Below, in pieces: positions 6,305-14,761 of a stretch of DNA of 64,000 nt (position 1 is the stretch's first letter; each line of letters starts with the position of its first letter). Location of the stretch: positions 35,230 to 99,229 of the forward strand of contig NZ_AJHJ01000015.1 of the NCBI RefSeq assembly GCF_000257645.1, read 5' to 3'. The notes beneath the pieces were generated by a model. It searched no databases and was not told the origin of the DNA. It was given only the letters and a program-made list of their open reading frames with translations. This stretch comes from Serratia sp. M24T3 (GTDB taxonomy: Bacteria > Pseudomonadota > Gammaproteobacteria > Enterobacterales > Enterobacteriaceae). Position numbers and translations under genes: made by a program.

Positions 6305-8854
6305 ATGAAAATTATAAAACCATTGCGTCTGGGATTGATTCAACGTCCTTACCGCTGGCAGCGCCAGCACCACTTGGGGGTTTCAGTGCTGGCTTTGGCC
6401 GATATGAGCGCTAACCCTCAGCTGCGTCCCGATCAGGAATTATGGCAACTTGCGGCAGAAGAATTGCAATTTAGCGGCGGTGTTTTAGATTTCGGCTTAC
6501 CCAAAACTCACGCTGAATTTCTGGCTACCGGCTTTGCGTGGCCCGATCCCCAGCAGCAAGACAGCCATCAGTGTGTCGCCCGCATTCAAGTGGGGGAGCT
6601 CGGCAAAGCGCTGAAAGTCAGCGGCGATCGTCTCTGGCAAGAGGGTCGCCCGAGCAAACCCCAGCCGTTTGAAAGTATTCCTTTGGACTGGGCGCACGCT
6701 TTTGGTGGCCCGGCATACGCAGAAAACCCACAGGGAATGGGATTTACAGCCGAGGGAGAAGCGAGTGAAGAATTACCTCCGCTGCCCAACGTGGAAAGAC
6801 TTTCGCAGCCCATCACCGCGCCGCATGATACCCCTGTTCCTGCAACTTTTGATGCGCTGGCGCTAACGCTGCCCCGGCGTACACAGCTGATGGGCCAACA
6901 GTATGACGACGAATGGCAGCAGCATGAATATCCCGGTTTTGCCCGCGATACTGACTGGCGAGCATTCAATAATGCCGACAGCGATCAGTGGTTTGAACAG
7001 CCGGAACTGCCTGTCGGGGCGCCATGGCGAATCGAAAATATGCACCCGCAGTTTCCCGTTCTTGAAGGCAACTTGCCGCTGTGGCAGGCGCGCTGCTTTA
7101 TGCAGCGCCAACGCCATGACGGGGTATTGTTTGAAGAAATTACTCTGCGCGGCACCACGGTTCATTTCTTTCCACATCGCCAGCAGATGGTGCTGATTTG
7201 GCACGGCAGCGAGCGTATCAACGAGGATGACGCCGCCGATGTTTTAACTCTGATGCCTGCTTTGGAGCAGCGAGGAAAGTCCCGTTCCCCCAATCATTAT
7301 CGCAAAGTTTTACAGCAGCGTACCGAGTCTGAACATGCCATTCTGCTGAGTTATCGCGAAAAAGATTTATTGCCTGAAAACGCCATTGGAGCCTGGGCCG
7401 ACATGGAATTACCGCTGCAACACAGCCCGATGCAAAACAATATTCTTAACCGTGAAAATGCAGTGCGCGAGCAGCAGCGCCAACGTCTCGCCCGACAAGG
7501 CATCGATATCGACGAGCTAATCCCCGTATCGCAAAAACCGGGCCCCAAGCCTGATGAAGACTTGTATGACTACATTCTGCGCCAGGAGCTTGAGGCTGAA
7601 GCCAGCCATGAAAGGCTGGCGTCGCAGTATGATCAGGCGCTGGAGCGCGGCGAAGGTGTGGTACCGGAAAACAAAGACTTGCCGGGGGGTGCCGAAAACT
7701 ATCGTCGACAGCAACAGATGCTGCACAACAATCGTCAACAGCTCGGCGTCAGTGATAAAAAATTCTCGCAGAGCGAGCAGGCGATTTACCAGACCTATCT
7801 GATGTCGGCGCAGCACCAAAACGCGCCACCTCGGCCACAGGAAGCGGAGTCACTGCTGCAACGCCAGCGTGCGCAGGCGATTATGGATGATGACCGCGAT
7901 TTTAGCGGCCTCGATTTCACCGCCGCTGATTTGTCGGGTATGGACTTGCGCGGTGCCGATTTTTCAACGGCACTGCTGGAAAATGTCGATTTTAGCCACA
8001 GCCAGCTTGATGAATGTGATTTCCGCAATGCGGTGCTGGTTCGTGCCGAATTGCACCACACGTCGGCAAAAGCGTCGCTGTTCGATGGGGCAAATTTCTC
8101 GTTGGCGCAGTGTTATCACAGTGATTTCTCGGGTTCGAGTCTCAAAGACATTCAGCTCGAAGATGCTCAACTCGAGCACTGTATTTTCGACAACGCGATA
8201 ATTAGCGAGCTGATGATCAACAAAGCGACGCTGGCGAACTGTCGTTTTCATCAAGCAGAGATCGATCAGTGCCTACTGATGCAGCTTAAGCTCGAAGGTA
8301 TGGACTTTAGCCGCGCCACGATTAAACAAACCTCTTTTGTGGAATGCCATTTCGATGGGTTAAACCTGCAAAAAACCACCTTACTCGGCGTCACGTTAGT
8401 GACTTGTGTAGCGCCTCAGGCCAACTTTTTCGCCGCCAGGCTGACTCACTGCGCCGTGGTTTCCGATAGCCAACTATTGTCCGCCAATTTTAGCCATACG
8501 CAGTTGGTTGAGTGTAATTTTCGTCAACAGATGCTGCATCAGGCTGATTTCTCCCGGGCAATACTGAACAACTGTGATTTCAGCGAAGCCTCGCTGCAGC
8601 AGGCAAAAATGCTGGAGATCAAGGCAGCAGACTGCCTGTTTATTCGCACCGACTTTCAGGGCGCGGCACTCACCGGCAGCTCGCTGATTGGCGCAATCAT
8701 GCAGAAAAGCAATCTCACCGGCTGCGATCTGCGCGGCTGCAATCTGTTTCGCGCCGACCTGTCGCAGTCGCTCACCGAGGGCGGCACATTGTTTGACGAT
8801 GCCTATACCGAAGGGATCAAAACCCTACCGCGCCGCGACAAGGAGCAGATATGA
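6305..8854 (+). CDS. DUF2169 adaptor fused to pentapeptide repeats
   Basis: The 849-residue protein starts with the typical DUF2169 opening (MKIIKPLRLGLIQRPY). DUF2169 proteins are known cargo adaptors that load PAAR-like effectors on type VI spikes. From about residue 530 to 840 the protein turns into pentapeptide repeats of the A(D/N)FSxA kind (for example LDFTAADLSGMDLRGADF), which form a right-handed square beta helix. A linker with Gln/Glu-rich helices lies between. ATG 6305 is chosen because it matches the family start; the Shine-Dalgarno is weak and 123 bases separate it from vgrG. It overlaps the next gene by ATGA. No signal peptide or membrane segment is visible. Confidence 0.85.
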   Translation: MKIIKPLRLGLIQRPYRWQRQHHLGVSVLALADMSANPQLRPDQELWQLAAEELQFSGGVLDFGLPKTHAEFLATGFAWPDPQQQDSHQCVARIQVGELGKALKVSGDRLWQEGRPSKPQPFESIPLDWAHAFGGPAYAENPQGMGFTAEGEASEELPPLPNVERLSQPITAPHDTPVPATFDALALTLPRRTQLMGQQYDDEWQQHEYPGFARDTDWRAFNNADSDQWFEQPELPVGAPWRIENMHPQFPVLEGNLPLWQARCFMQRQRHDGVLFEEITLRGTTVHFFPHRQQMVLIWHGSERINEDDAADVLTLMPALEQRGKSRSPNHYRKVLQQRTESEHAILLSYREKDLLPENAIGAWADMELPLQHSPMQNNILNRENAVREQQRQRLARQGIDIDELIPVSQKPGPKPDEDLYDYILRQELEAEASHERLASQYDQALERGEGVVPENKDLPGGAENYRRQQQMLHNNRQQLGVSDKKFSQSEQAIYQTYLMSAQHQNAPPRPQEAESLLQRQRAQAIMDDDRDFSGLDFTAADLSGMDLRGADFSTALLENVDFSHSQLDECDFRNAVLVRAELHHTSAKASLFDGANFSLAQCYHSDFSGSSLKDIQLEDAQLEHCIFDNAIISELMINKATLANCRFHQAEIDQCLLMQLKLEGMDFSRATIKQTSFVECHFDGLNLQKTTLLGVTLVTCVAPQANFFAARLTHCAVVSDSQLLSANFSHTQLVECNFRQQMLHQADFSRAILNNCDFSEASLQQAKMLEIKAADCLFIRTDFQGAALTGSSLIGAIMQKSNLTGCDLRGCNLFRADLSQSLTEGGTLFDDAYTEGIKTLPRRDKEQI

Positions 8855-9936
8855 GTGATTACACTGCCGAGACTCTGGTGCAGGCGATCAAGCGCGGCGA
8901 AATCATTGAAAATGCCCAGTTGGACGCGGTAACACTCTGCGGGCTGGACTTGTCAGGTGGCTGTTTTATCGAAGTTAATTTTACTGCCGCCAATTTCAGC
9001 GGCAGTAACCTGCATGACACTCAATTTAATGAATGCTCGCTGAACGGCGCGATTTTTACCCAGGCGAATCTGATAGAAACGCTTTTTAACCAGTGCAGCA
9101 TGACTGGCGCTATGTTCGCTGACTGCGTTTTTCGAGATTGCCTGTTTAACCAGTGCCGGCTTGAAGAAAGCGATTTTGATTCGACCATTCATTTAAATAC
9201 CCAGTTTAACGAGGGGTCGCTGGAAGAAAGCCGCTTTACCTTCGCCAGTCTGGAAAAAAGCGGCTTTATAGACACTTCGCTGCTGGGGGCTGATTTTAGC
9301 GATGTCGACTGCCAGCAAGGCACGTTTATGAATCTCGACCTGCGAAAAACCACGATGCGCGACAGCCAATTTGTACGCGGGGTATTTTTTCGCTGCGACC
9401 ATCGTGAAAACCGCTATCACGGGCAGGATTTTACCGGCAGCCAGTTCACCGAGAACCAGCTGGATCGCGTGGATTTCAGCAACGCCAGACTAGTGCAATG
9501 TAATTTCAGTCAGGCCTCGTTGCAACATGCCAATCTTGGCGGCGTCAATGCGGCACAAACGCTGTTTCCCAATGCCAATCTGCAACATGCAATTTGTACG
9601 GGTGGATTTTTTGATCGCGCCATTTTCTCGGCCGCAAATGTGCAGCACTGTGATTTCAGCCACAGCCACCTTTTTCAGGCAGTGATGCAAAACTGTCAGG
9701 CCAGCGGTGCCCGTTTTAATCAATGCGACTTAGGCAACAGCGATTTTTCCAATGCTGACGTCAGCCACGCTGATTTTCGCGATGCGCGGTTCAACCGCAG
9801 CCGTTTTCATCGTGCCGAACAGGAAAAAACACAATTCTCATCACGCAGCGGCATTATCGAAAAAGATGCAGCGCTGTTTGCCGCCGAAGAGTGGCGCAGC
9901 AGTGTCGGCCCTGCTTCCACGAATCACAAACTTTAG
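8851..9936 (+). CDS. pentapeptide-repeat protein, T6SS adaptor module
   Basis: Almost the whole 361-residue chain consists of pentapeptide repeats (residues about 25-330), such as LDLSGGCFIEVNFTAANFSG and ADFSDVDCQ, predicting a long beta-helical rod. It starts inside the stop of the DUF2169 gene (ATGA), so the two are translationally coupled and probably act together. Related stand-alone pentapeptide proteins accompany DUF2169, DUF3540 and DUF4150 genes in other type VI clusters. The function is unknown: a structural or cargo partner is more likely than a toxin, since no catalytic motif is visible. Confidence 0.8.
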   Translation: MSDYTAETLVQAIKRGEIIENAQLDAVTLCGLDLSGGCFIEVNFTAANFSGSNLHDTQFNECSLNGAIFTQANLIETLFNQCSMTGAMFADCVFRDCLFNQCRLEESDFDSTIHLNTQFNEGSLEESRFTFASLEKSGFIDTSLLGADFSDVDCQQGTFMNLDLRKTTMRDSQFVRGVFFRCDHRENRYHGQDFTGSQFTENQLDRVDFSNARLVQCNFSQASLQHANLGGVNAAQTLFPNANLQHAICTGGFFDRAIFSAANVQHCDFSHSHLFQAVMQNCQASGARFNQCDLGNSDFSNADVSHADFRDARFNRSRFHRAEQEKTQFSSRSGIIEKDAALFAAEEWRSSVGPASTNHKL

Positions 9937-9958
9937 AAAGCCCCACAAGGTAATCACT

Positions 9959-10567
9959 ATGAGTGTTGCTGTGAAAAAACCTACGGTTGCCCATGCCCTG
10001 CCCGCGCAAACCTCGGGCCAGGTGGTGGAAATAAAAATCGATGGAAAACTGCTGGTACACAGTGAAGGCCGCGGCTGGATTTGTCAGCGTGCCGCGAGCT
10101 GTTTACTGGAACCGCAGATTGATGACCGCGTGCTGCTGGCCAATTGCGGGGAGAAAATTTGGTTGCTGGCAGTGCTGGAGCGCGCCGATACGCAGCAGCC
10201 GTCGAAGCTCAGCATTGAAGGCGCACTGCACATCACCGCCAGCGAATCCCTGTCATTTAACAGTCCGCAATTTAACGTAGAGGCACAACAGGGCGACTGC
10301 CGGGTCAAGGTCATGAACTATCGCGGCGAATCACTATCTGCCTGGGTCAATCTGAGCCGAGTGATGGGCAAATGCTACGAAAGCGTTTGGCAGAGCGTGA
10401 CGCAAATCAGCCATCGCCTGCTGCGCAAAACCACTCAGCTGGAACAAGTCCGTGCCGGCCAGCTCGACGTTAAAGTCGAAGAGTTTTCCCGTATGCATGC
10501 CCACACCACGATTATCAGCAGTAAAACGCTGACCAAAGTCGACGCCAAACAGATCCACATGGGTTAA
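9959..10567 (+). CDS. DUF3540 family protein
   Basis: This 202-residue protein fits the DUF3540 family found only in type VI tip modules. The N-terminal half is beta-rich (GQVVEIKIDGKLLVHS, VLLANCGEKIWLLAVLER). The C-terminal half has the repeated short strands and helices expected of a spike-associated trimer (LTKVDAKQIHMG at the end). ATG 9959 has AAGG eight bases upstream. It sits between the pentapeptide gene and the PAAR-like gene and probably assists assembly of the tip. The molecular role has not been established as far as I know. Confidence 0.75.
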   Translation: MSVAVKKPTVAHALPAQTSGQVVEIKIDGKLLVHSEGRGWICQRAASCLLEPQIDDRVLLANCGEKIWLLAVLERADTQQPSKLSIEGALHITASESLSFNSPQFNVEAQQGDCRVKVMNYRGESLSAWVNLSRVMGKCYESVWQSVTQISHRLLRKTTQLEQVRAGQLDVKVEEFSRMHAHTTIISSKTLTKVDAKQIHMG

Positions 10568-10597
10568 GAGTTTTTTAATCGTTAGCAAGGAGTTGCC

Positions 10598-10978
10598 ATG
10601 TTTGCCAACTGCCAGTGTGGCGGTACCGATCAGGCACTGCCGGATGTCTGTAAAACCCCGGTCCCCGTGACTTATACCAATATTGCCCTGGGCAACACCG
10701 CTATTCCGCGCGCCAACAATATTCTGATTGAAAATATGCCCGCGCATAATCTGATGACCATCACCCCGATAACCAACGGTGACGAAGCCGGAGTCGACGG
10801 CGGCGTGGTGTCGAGCACCTTTATGGGGCCGTCGCGCCACACTACCGGTTCAGTCACCGTGCTGATGCAAGGCTCACCCGCTACGCGCATGACCAGTACC
10901 ACGATGCAAAACTCCACCAACGCCGTCGGCGCGCGCATTACCCCCAGCCAGCATATTTTAATGATCCTGGCGACTTAA
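10598..10978 (+). CDS. DUF4150 PAAR-like spike tip protein
   Basis: The 126-residue protein is a PAAR-like DUF4150 domain without any C-terminal toxin. Visible family features are the opening MFANCQCGGTDQALPDVCKTP, the TYTNIALGNT strand and the proline-, threonine- and methionine-rich repeats at the end. DUF4150 proteins cap VgrG spikes and are loaded with DUF2169 adaptors. AAGGAG at 10587-10592 fixes the start. Because the chain ends after the PAAR-like fold, a separate cargo must be recruited, either through the DUF2169/pentapeptide proteins or through the VgrG tail. Confidence 0.85.
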   Translation: MFANCQCGGTDQALPDVCKTPVPVTYTNIALGNTAIPRANNILIENMPAHNLMTITPITNGDEAGVDGGVVSSTFMGPSRHTTGSVTVLMQGSPATRMTSTTMQNSTNAVGARITPSQHILMILAT

Positions 10979-11094
10979 GAATTTTTGAAGCAGTAACACA
11001 GCAAACGTCGATGTCCGATGAGCTTAATTGATTAAGTCATTCGGTAAAGAAGAGCAGCAATTATCGCTGCGAGATCAAGCAAGAAGGCTATTTC

Positions 11095-11574
11095 GTGAAA
11101 AAAATCATAACTTTGGCATGTCTATTTGCTCTGGCCGGTTGCCAGGCACCCAAGCCGTCGGCACCTACCGACGACACCCTTGTCAGCAGCACAGTCGACG
11201 GTGTGAGCCTGACCTATCGCCACGTCGTGCAACCGCCAAAAAACTTCACTCCGTTAAATCTGAATTATCGTGCGCTGTACACCGCCTCAGTGATGAGCAA
11301 CGCGAGCTACGGCGGCAAGCTAATCAAATACGTTAAAAACGGCGAGCAATTCGAAGTGTTGGGTATTGCCGAAAGCAATTGGCTGGCTATTTCGGATCGC
11401 CCCGATCATCAGCTGATTGGTTATATGCCACTGCAAGCCGCGGTGAAAAGCGATCTTTATGAAGGGGTGATTGCTCAGCCTCGTCGGCGTTCGGGCGCAA
11501 CACAGTGTGTCAAAGTTGACGGCGGCACGCAGGCCTGCCGTCAGGGCAGTTCAGCCACCTGGGTCATTAAATAA
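11095..11574 (+). CDS. SH3-like lipoprotein of the type VI cluster
   Basis: The GTG start at 11095 follows AGAAGG and opens a 159-residue lipoprotein precursor; the lipobox is LAGC with Cys16. Residues 60-115 look like a bacterial SH3 fold (LYTASVMSNASYGGKLIKYV, GEQFEVLG, NWLAIS). Such folds usually bind peptidoglycan or peptides. The tail holds two cysteines (TQCVKV, QACRQG) that could form a disulfide. It is separated from the DUF4150 gene by 116 bases containing a small hairpin (11054-11070) and is followed 14 bases later by tssJ. A role in anchoring the membrane complex to the cell wall is a guess from position. Confidence 0.7.
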   Translation: MKKIITLACLFALAGCQAPKPSAPTDDTLVSSTVDGVSLTYRHVVQPPKNFTPLNLNYRALYTASVMSNASYGGKLIKYVKNGEQFEVLGIAESNWLAISDRPDHQLIGYMPLQAAVKSDLYEGVIAQPRRRSGATQCVKVDGGTQACRQGSSATWVIK

Positions 11575-11588
11575 CTTTCGGGGCGGTA

Positions 11589-12098
11589 ATGATGATCAGA
11601 CACAATTTTGCCGCCGGGCTGGGCGGTTTGCTGTTGTCAACGCTGCTGCTAACAGGCTGTATGTCCTCGTCGCATCAGGTGCCCGCCAACTATCGGTTAC
11701 AGGTTGATAACACGCCAGCCACCAACGGCGGCGCGCCACTTAAGGTCCGCGTACTGCTGCTGAAATCCGATGCCGATTTTATGTCTGCCGATTTTTACTC
11801 GCTGCAAACCCAGGCCACTACGCTGCTCGGTGCCAATCTGCTCGACACCAATCAGTTCTTCCTGACTCAGGGAGAGCCAAAGCACAGCCTGACCGGACAA
11901 CCGCCGCTTGATGCCCATTACCTCGGCATCATCGCGGAATATCAAAATATCAACGGTAAAAAATGGCGCATCTCAGTGCCGCTTCCCGAACCGAAGAGCA
12001 CCAATTTCTACAAGTTCTGGCAAATCTCGGCCGACGAAATGAAGGCGCACATTATTGCCACCAGCAATGGCTTAAGCATCCAGCAAGACAAAAATTAA
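11589..12098 (+). CDS. tssJ: TssJ outer-membrane lipoprotein
   Basis: The 169-residue precursor has a signal peptide ending in LTGC (Cys24). The mature part reads as the TssJ/SciN transthyretin-like fold, with strands such as YRLQVDNTP and LKVRVLLLKSDADFMSADF. TssJ is held in the outer membrane by its lipid and contacts the periplasmic end of TssM. The residue after the acylated cysteine is Met, consistent with sorting to the outer membrane. Two adjacent ATGs (11589, 11592) are possible starts. It lies directly before tssK, tssL and tssM, the usual order. Confidence 0.85.
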   Translation: MMIRHNFAAGLGGLLLSTLLLTGCMSSSHQVPANYRLQVDNTPATNGGAPLKVRVLLLKSDADFMSADFYSLQTQATTLLGANLLDTNQFFLTQGEPKHSLTGQPPLDAHYLGIIAEYQNINGKKWRISVPLPEPKSTNFYKFWQISADEMKAHIIATSNGLSIQQDKN

Positions 12099-12118
12099 AC
12101 TGATTGATGGAAGGTCGA

Positions 12119-13462
12119 ATGAATACAGCAGATAAGGTGATATGGACCGAGGGGATGTTTTTACGCCCTCACCATTTTCAGCAATCAGAACGTTGGCTTG
12201 AAGCCTACAGCCGCAGCTGGGGAAAAATTCAGACGCCCTACTATTGGGGATTTATGTCACTCGAGCTTGACGCCTCACTGCTGCGTCAGGGAAAACTGGC
12301 CATCGCCTCGGCCAGCGGAATTATGCCCGACGGCACGCCGTTCAATATTACCGGAGCCGATAACGCCCCCGCCCCGCTGGCACTGCCGGAAAACCAGAGC
12401 GACGTCAAAGTCGTGCTCGCACTGCCGGAATGCCGCAGCGGGCGCAATGAAGTGATCTTCTCCGAATCCAGCGATTCACTGGCACGGCTGGTGACTTTTG
12501 AAAATGAGGTCGATGACCTCAACGCTTCTGCCGTCGGCACTGCCGCCATGCAGTTCGGCAAGCTGCGTTTCAGCCTGATGCTGGAAAGCAGTCTTAATGC
12601 TGAATGGACGGCTATTAGCGTGGCGCGCATCACTGGACGCAGCACCGATCGCAGCCTCAAGCTCGACCCGCAGTTTATTCCGCCGGTGCTTAACGCGCAG
12701 AACGATGCGCAGATAACTTCATTCATCAACGATATGCACGGCGTACTCAATCAGCGCAGTGAACAAATGAGTCAACGGTTGCAGCAGGCAGGTCGTGGCG
12801 GCAACTCAGAGATGATCGACTTTATGCTGCTGGCGCTGATTAATCGCCACATCGGGCAGATTTCCCACAGCCGTCAGTTACCACAGCTGCATCCTGAGCG
12901 GCTGTTCAGTGAATGGTTGCAGTTTGCTACCGAGCTTTCAACCTGGTCAGCGACGCGCACGCCGGGCGCTACTTTGCCTGTTTATGACCACGACAATCTG
13001 GCATGGACTTTCGGCAAGCTGATGCTGCATCTGCGTCAGGGACTGTCGCTGGTAATGGAGGAAAACGCGCTACAGCTGACCTTGACCGAACGTTCGCACG
13101 GGCTGTTCGTCGCCACTGTTTCCGACGTCAAAATGATTCGCGAACTGGGCTTTGTGCTGGCGGTGAAAGCCGACGTGCCGAGCGAGATGCTGATGACCCA
13201 CTTTGCCGCGCAAATGAAAATTGCGCCGGTAACCCGCATCCGCGATCTGGTGCAGCTGCAGCTGCCGGGTATCGGCCTGCGCGCCATGCCTGCCGCACCG
13301 CGTCAGATACCCTGGCATGCTGGCTATGTCTATTTTGAACTGGAAAAGAGTGGTGATCTGTGGCGTCAGATGGAGAAGTCTGAAGCCTTTGCCCTGCATT
13401 TGGCGGGGGAGTTTCCCGGACTGGACATGCAGCTTTGGGCTTTGCGCAATCTGCGCGACTGA
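12119..13462 (+). CDS. tssK: TssK baseplate protein
   Basis: This 447-residue cytoplasmic protein is the trimeric baseplate part that links the baseplate to TssL and TssM. The N-terminal signature is present (VIWTEGMFLRPHHFQQ), as are the family's central helices and the C-terminal PRQIPWHAGYVYFEL. ATG 12119 is preceded by GGAAGG at 12109-12114; an earlier in-frame ATG at 12104 would overlap that site. Length and domain order are normal. Confidence 0.95.
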   Translation: MNTADKVIWTEGMFLRPHHFQQSERWLEAYSRSWGKIQTPYYWGFMSLELDASLLRQGKLAIASASGIMPDGTPFNITGADNAPAPLALPENQSDVKVVLALPECRSGRNEVIFSESSDSLARLVTFENEVDDLNASAVGTAAMQFGKLRFSLMLESSLNAEWTAISVARITGRSTDRSLKLDPQFIPPVLNAQNDAQITSFINDMHGVLNQRSEQMSQRLQQAGRGGNSEMIDFMLLALINRHIGQISHSRQLPQLHPERLFSEWLQFATELSTWSATRTPGATLPVYDHDNLAWTFGKLMLHLRQGLSLVMEENALQLTLTERSHGLFVATVSDVKMIRELGFVLAVKADVPSEMLMTHFAAQMKIAPVTRIRDLVQLQLPGIGLRAMPAAPRQIPWHAGYVYFELEKSGDLWRQMEKSEAFALHLAGEFPGLDMQLWALRNLRD

Positions 13463-13484
13463 TCAATAGGACCTCTATACCTTT

Positions 13485-14747
13485 ATGACTCAGCCACTTT
13501 CTATGCAACCACTTTACATGCAACCCAATAGCGCTTCATCGGCCACGGAAAGTGCGACGCCAAACAGCGGAATCAACCCGTTGGTGACCGTTGCTAACCC
13601 CTTGCTCAACGCCATTCCCCACATCCGTCATTCGGCCACTCACGATAATCCCGATGGCCTGCGCGCGCAGTTGATTGACGAAGTCCGCCGTTTTGAGGTC
13701 CGCTGCCAGCAGGCGCGACTGCCGTATGAGGTGATCATCGGCGCGCGCTATTGCCTGTGCACCGCGCTGGATGAAGCCGCCTCGCTGACGCCGTGGGGCA
13801 GCCGCAATGTCTGGCCGCGCAGCGGTTTACTGGTGACTTTTCACAATGAAACCTGGGGCGGCGAGAAGTTTTTCCAACTCCTGGCCAAGCTGTCGCAAAA
13901 TCCGCAAGAGCATATTTTTCTGCTCGAACTGATTAATGTCTGTCTGCTGCTGGGCTTCGAAGGTCGTTATCGCATTCTGGAAAATGGTCGCTCACAGCTC
14001 GAAACCATGAAGCAGCGTTTATTACAGGTGATCCGCACTGTGCGCGGCGGTTATGCGCCTCCGCTTTCGCCGCAGCCCATCGACGAGCCTGTCCAGCAAA
14101 AACTCTGGCGACCGCTGATTCCCGTGTGGGCGTGGGCGGCCCTGATGGCGCTGATTGGCTGTCTTTTTTATATCGGACTTAACTTCCGCCTAGGGCAATT
14201 TACCAGCCCGGTGCTGTCGGCGATTTATCAAACCAATCTGCCGCAGATTGATATTCCGCATCCGGCCAAACCGCTGGAGCCGCCGCTGGATCTGCGCCGT
14301 TTCCTCAGCCACGAGATAGCACAGGGGCTGGTGACGGTGCGTGATGAATCTGATCGAAGCGTGGTCGTGCTGCGCGGCGACGGGCTTTTTGATAGCGCCT
14401 CAACCAACGCCCGCGAGCGCTACCTACCGGTAATCAGCCGCATCGCTCAGGCCATGGATAATGTCAGCGGCCAGATTCTTATCACCGGTTATACCGACAA
14501 CGTGCCTATTCGCAGCGCGCATTTCAGCTCCAACTATGAGCTGTCACTGGCCCGCGCCAAGTCTGTGCAGGAACTGCTCGCCGAGCATCTCAAGCAGCCG
14601 GAACGTATTCGCGCCGAGGGGCGTGGTGAAAACGATCCGCTGGCTCCCAACACTACGGCTGACAATCGTGCCCGCAACCGTCGGGTAGAAATCACGCTGA
14701 TGGTGGCGCCAAAACAGACTCAGACCGAACTGAATAGTTTGCGATAA
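13485..14747 (+). CDS. tssL: TssL with OmpA-like peptidoglycan-binding domain
   Basis: The 420-residue protein has the DotU-type cytoplasmic domain (about residues 40-205), one membrane helix (about 212-232, PVWAWAALMALIGCLFYIGL) and a C-terminal OmpA-like domain (about 295-410). The peptidoglycan-binding signature is visible (ITGYTDNVPI, LSLARAKSV, NRRVEI). This is the extended form of TssL, which anchors the TssJLM membrane complex to the cell wall itself, so no separate TagL is needed. It starts 22 bases after tssK. Confidence 0.93.
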   Translation: MTQPLSMQPLYMQPNSASSATESATPNSGINPLVTVANPLLNAIPHIRHSATHDNPDGLRAQLIDEVRRFEVRCQQARLPYEVIIGARYCLCTALDEAASLTPWGSRNVWPRSGLLVTFHNETWGGEKFFQLLAKLSQNPQEHIFLLELINVCLLLGFEGRYRILENGRSQLETMKQRLLQVIRTVRGGYAPPLSPQPIDEPVQQKLWRPLIPVWAWAALMALIGCLFYIGLNFRLGQFTSPVLSAIYQTNLPQIDIPHPAKPLEPPLDLRRFLSHEIAQGLVTVRDESDRSVVVLRGDGLFDSASTNARERYLPVISRIAQAMDNVSGQILITGYTDNVPIRSAHFSSNYELSLARAKSVQELLAEHLKQPERIRAEGRGENDPLAPNTTADNRARNRRVEITLMVAPKQTQTELNSLR

Positions 14748-14761
14748 GGAAATAATCAGCA

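Noticed and set aside
11028..11336. Plus-strand frame of 102 codons overlapping the SH3-like lipoprotein start
   Set aside because: It is in a different frame from the lipoprotein gene, which has a good start, signal peptide and lipobox.
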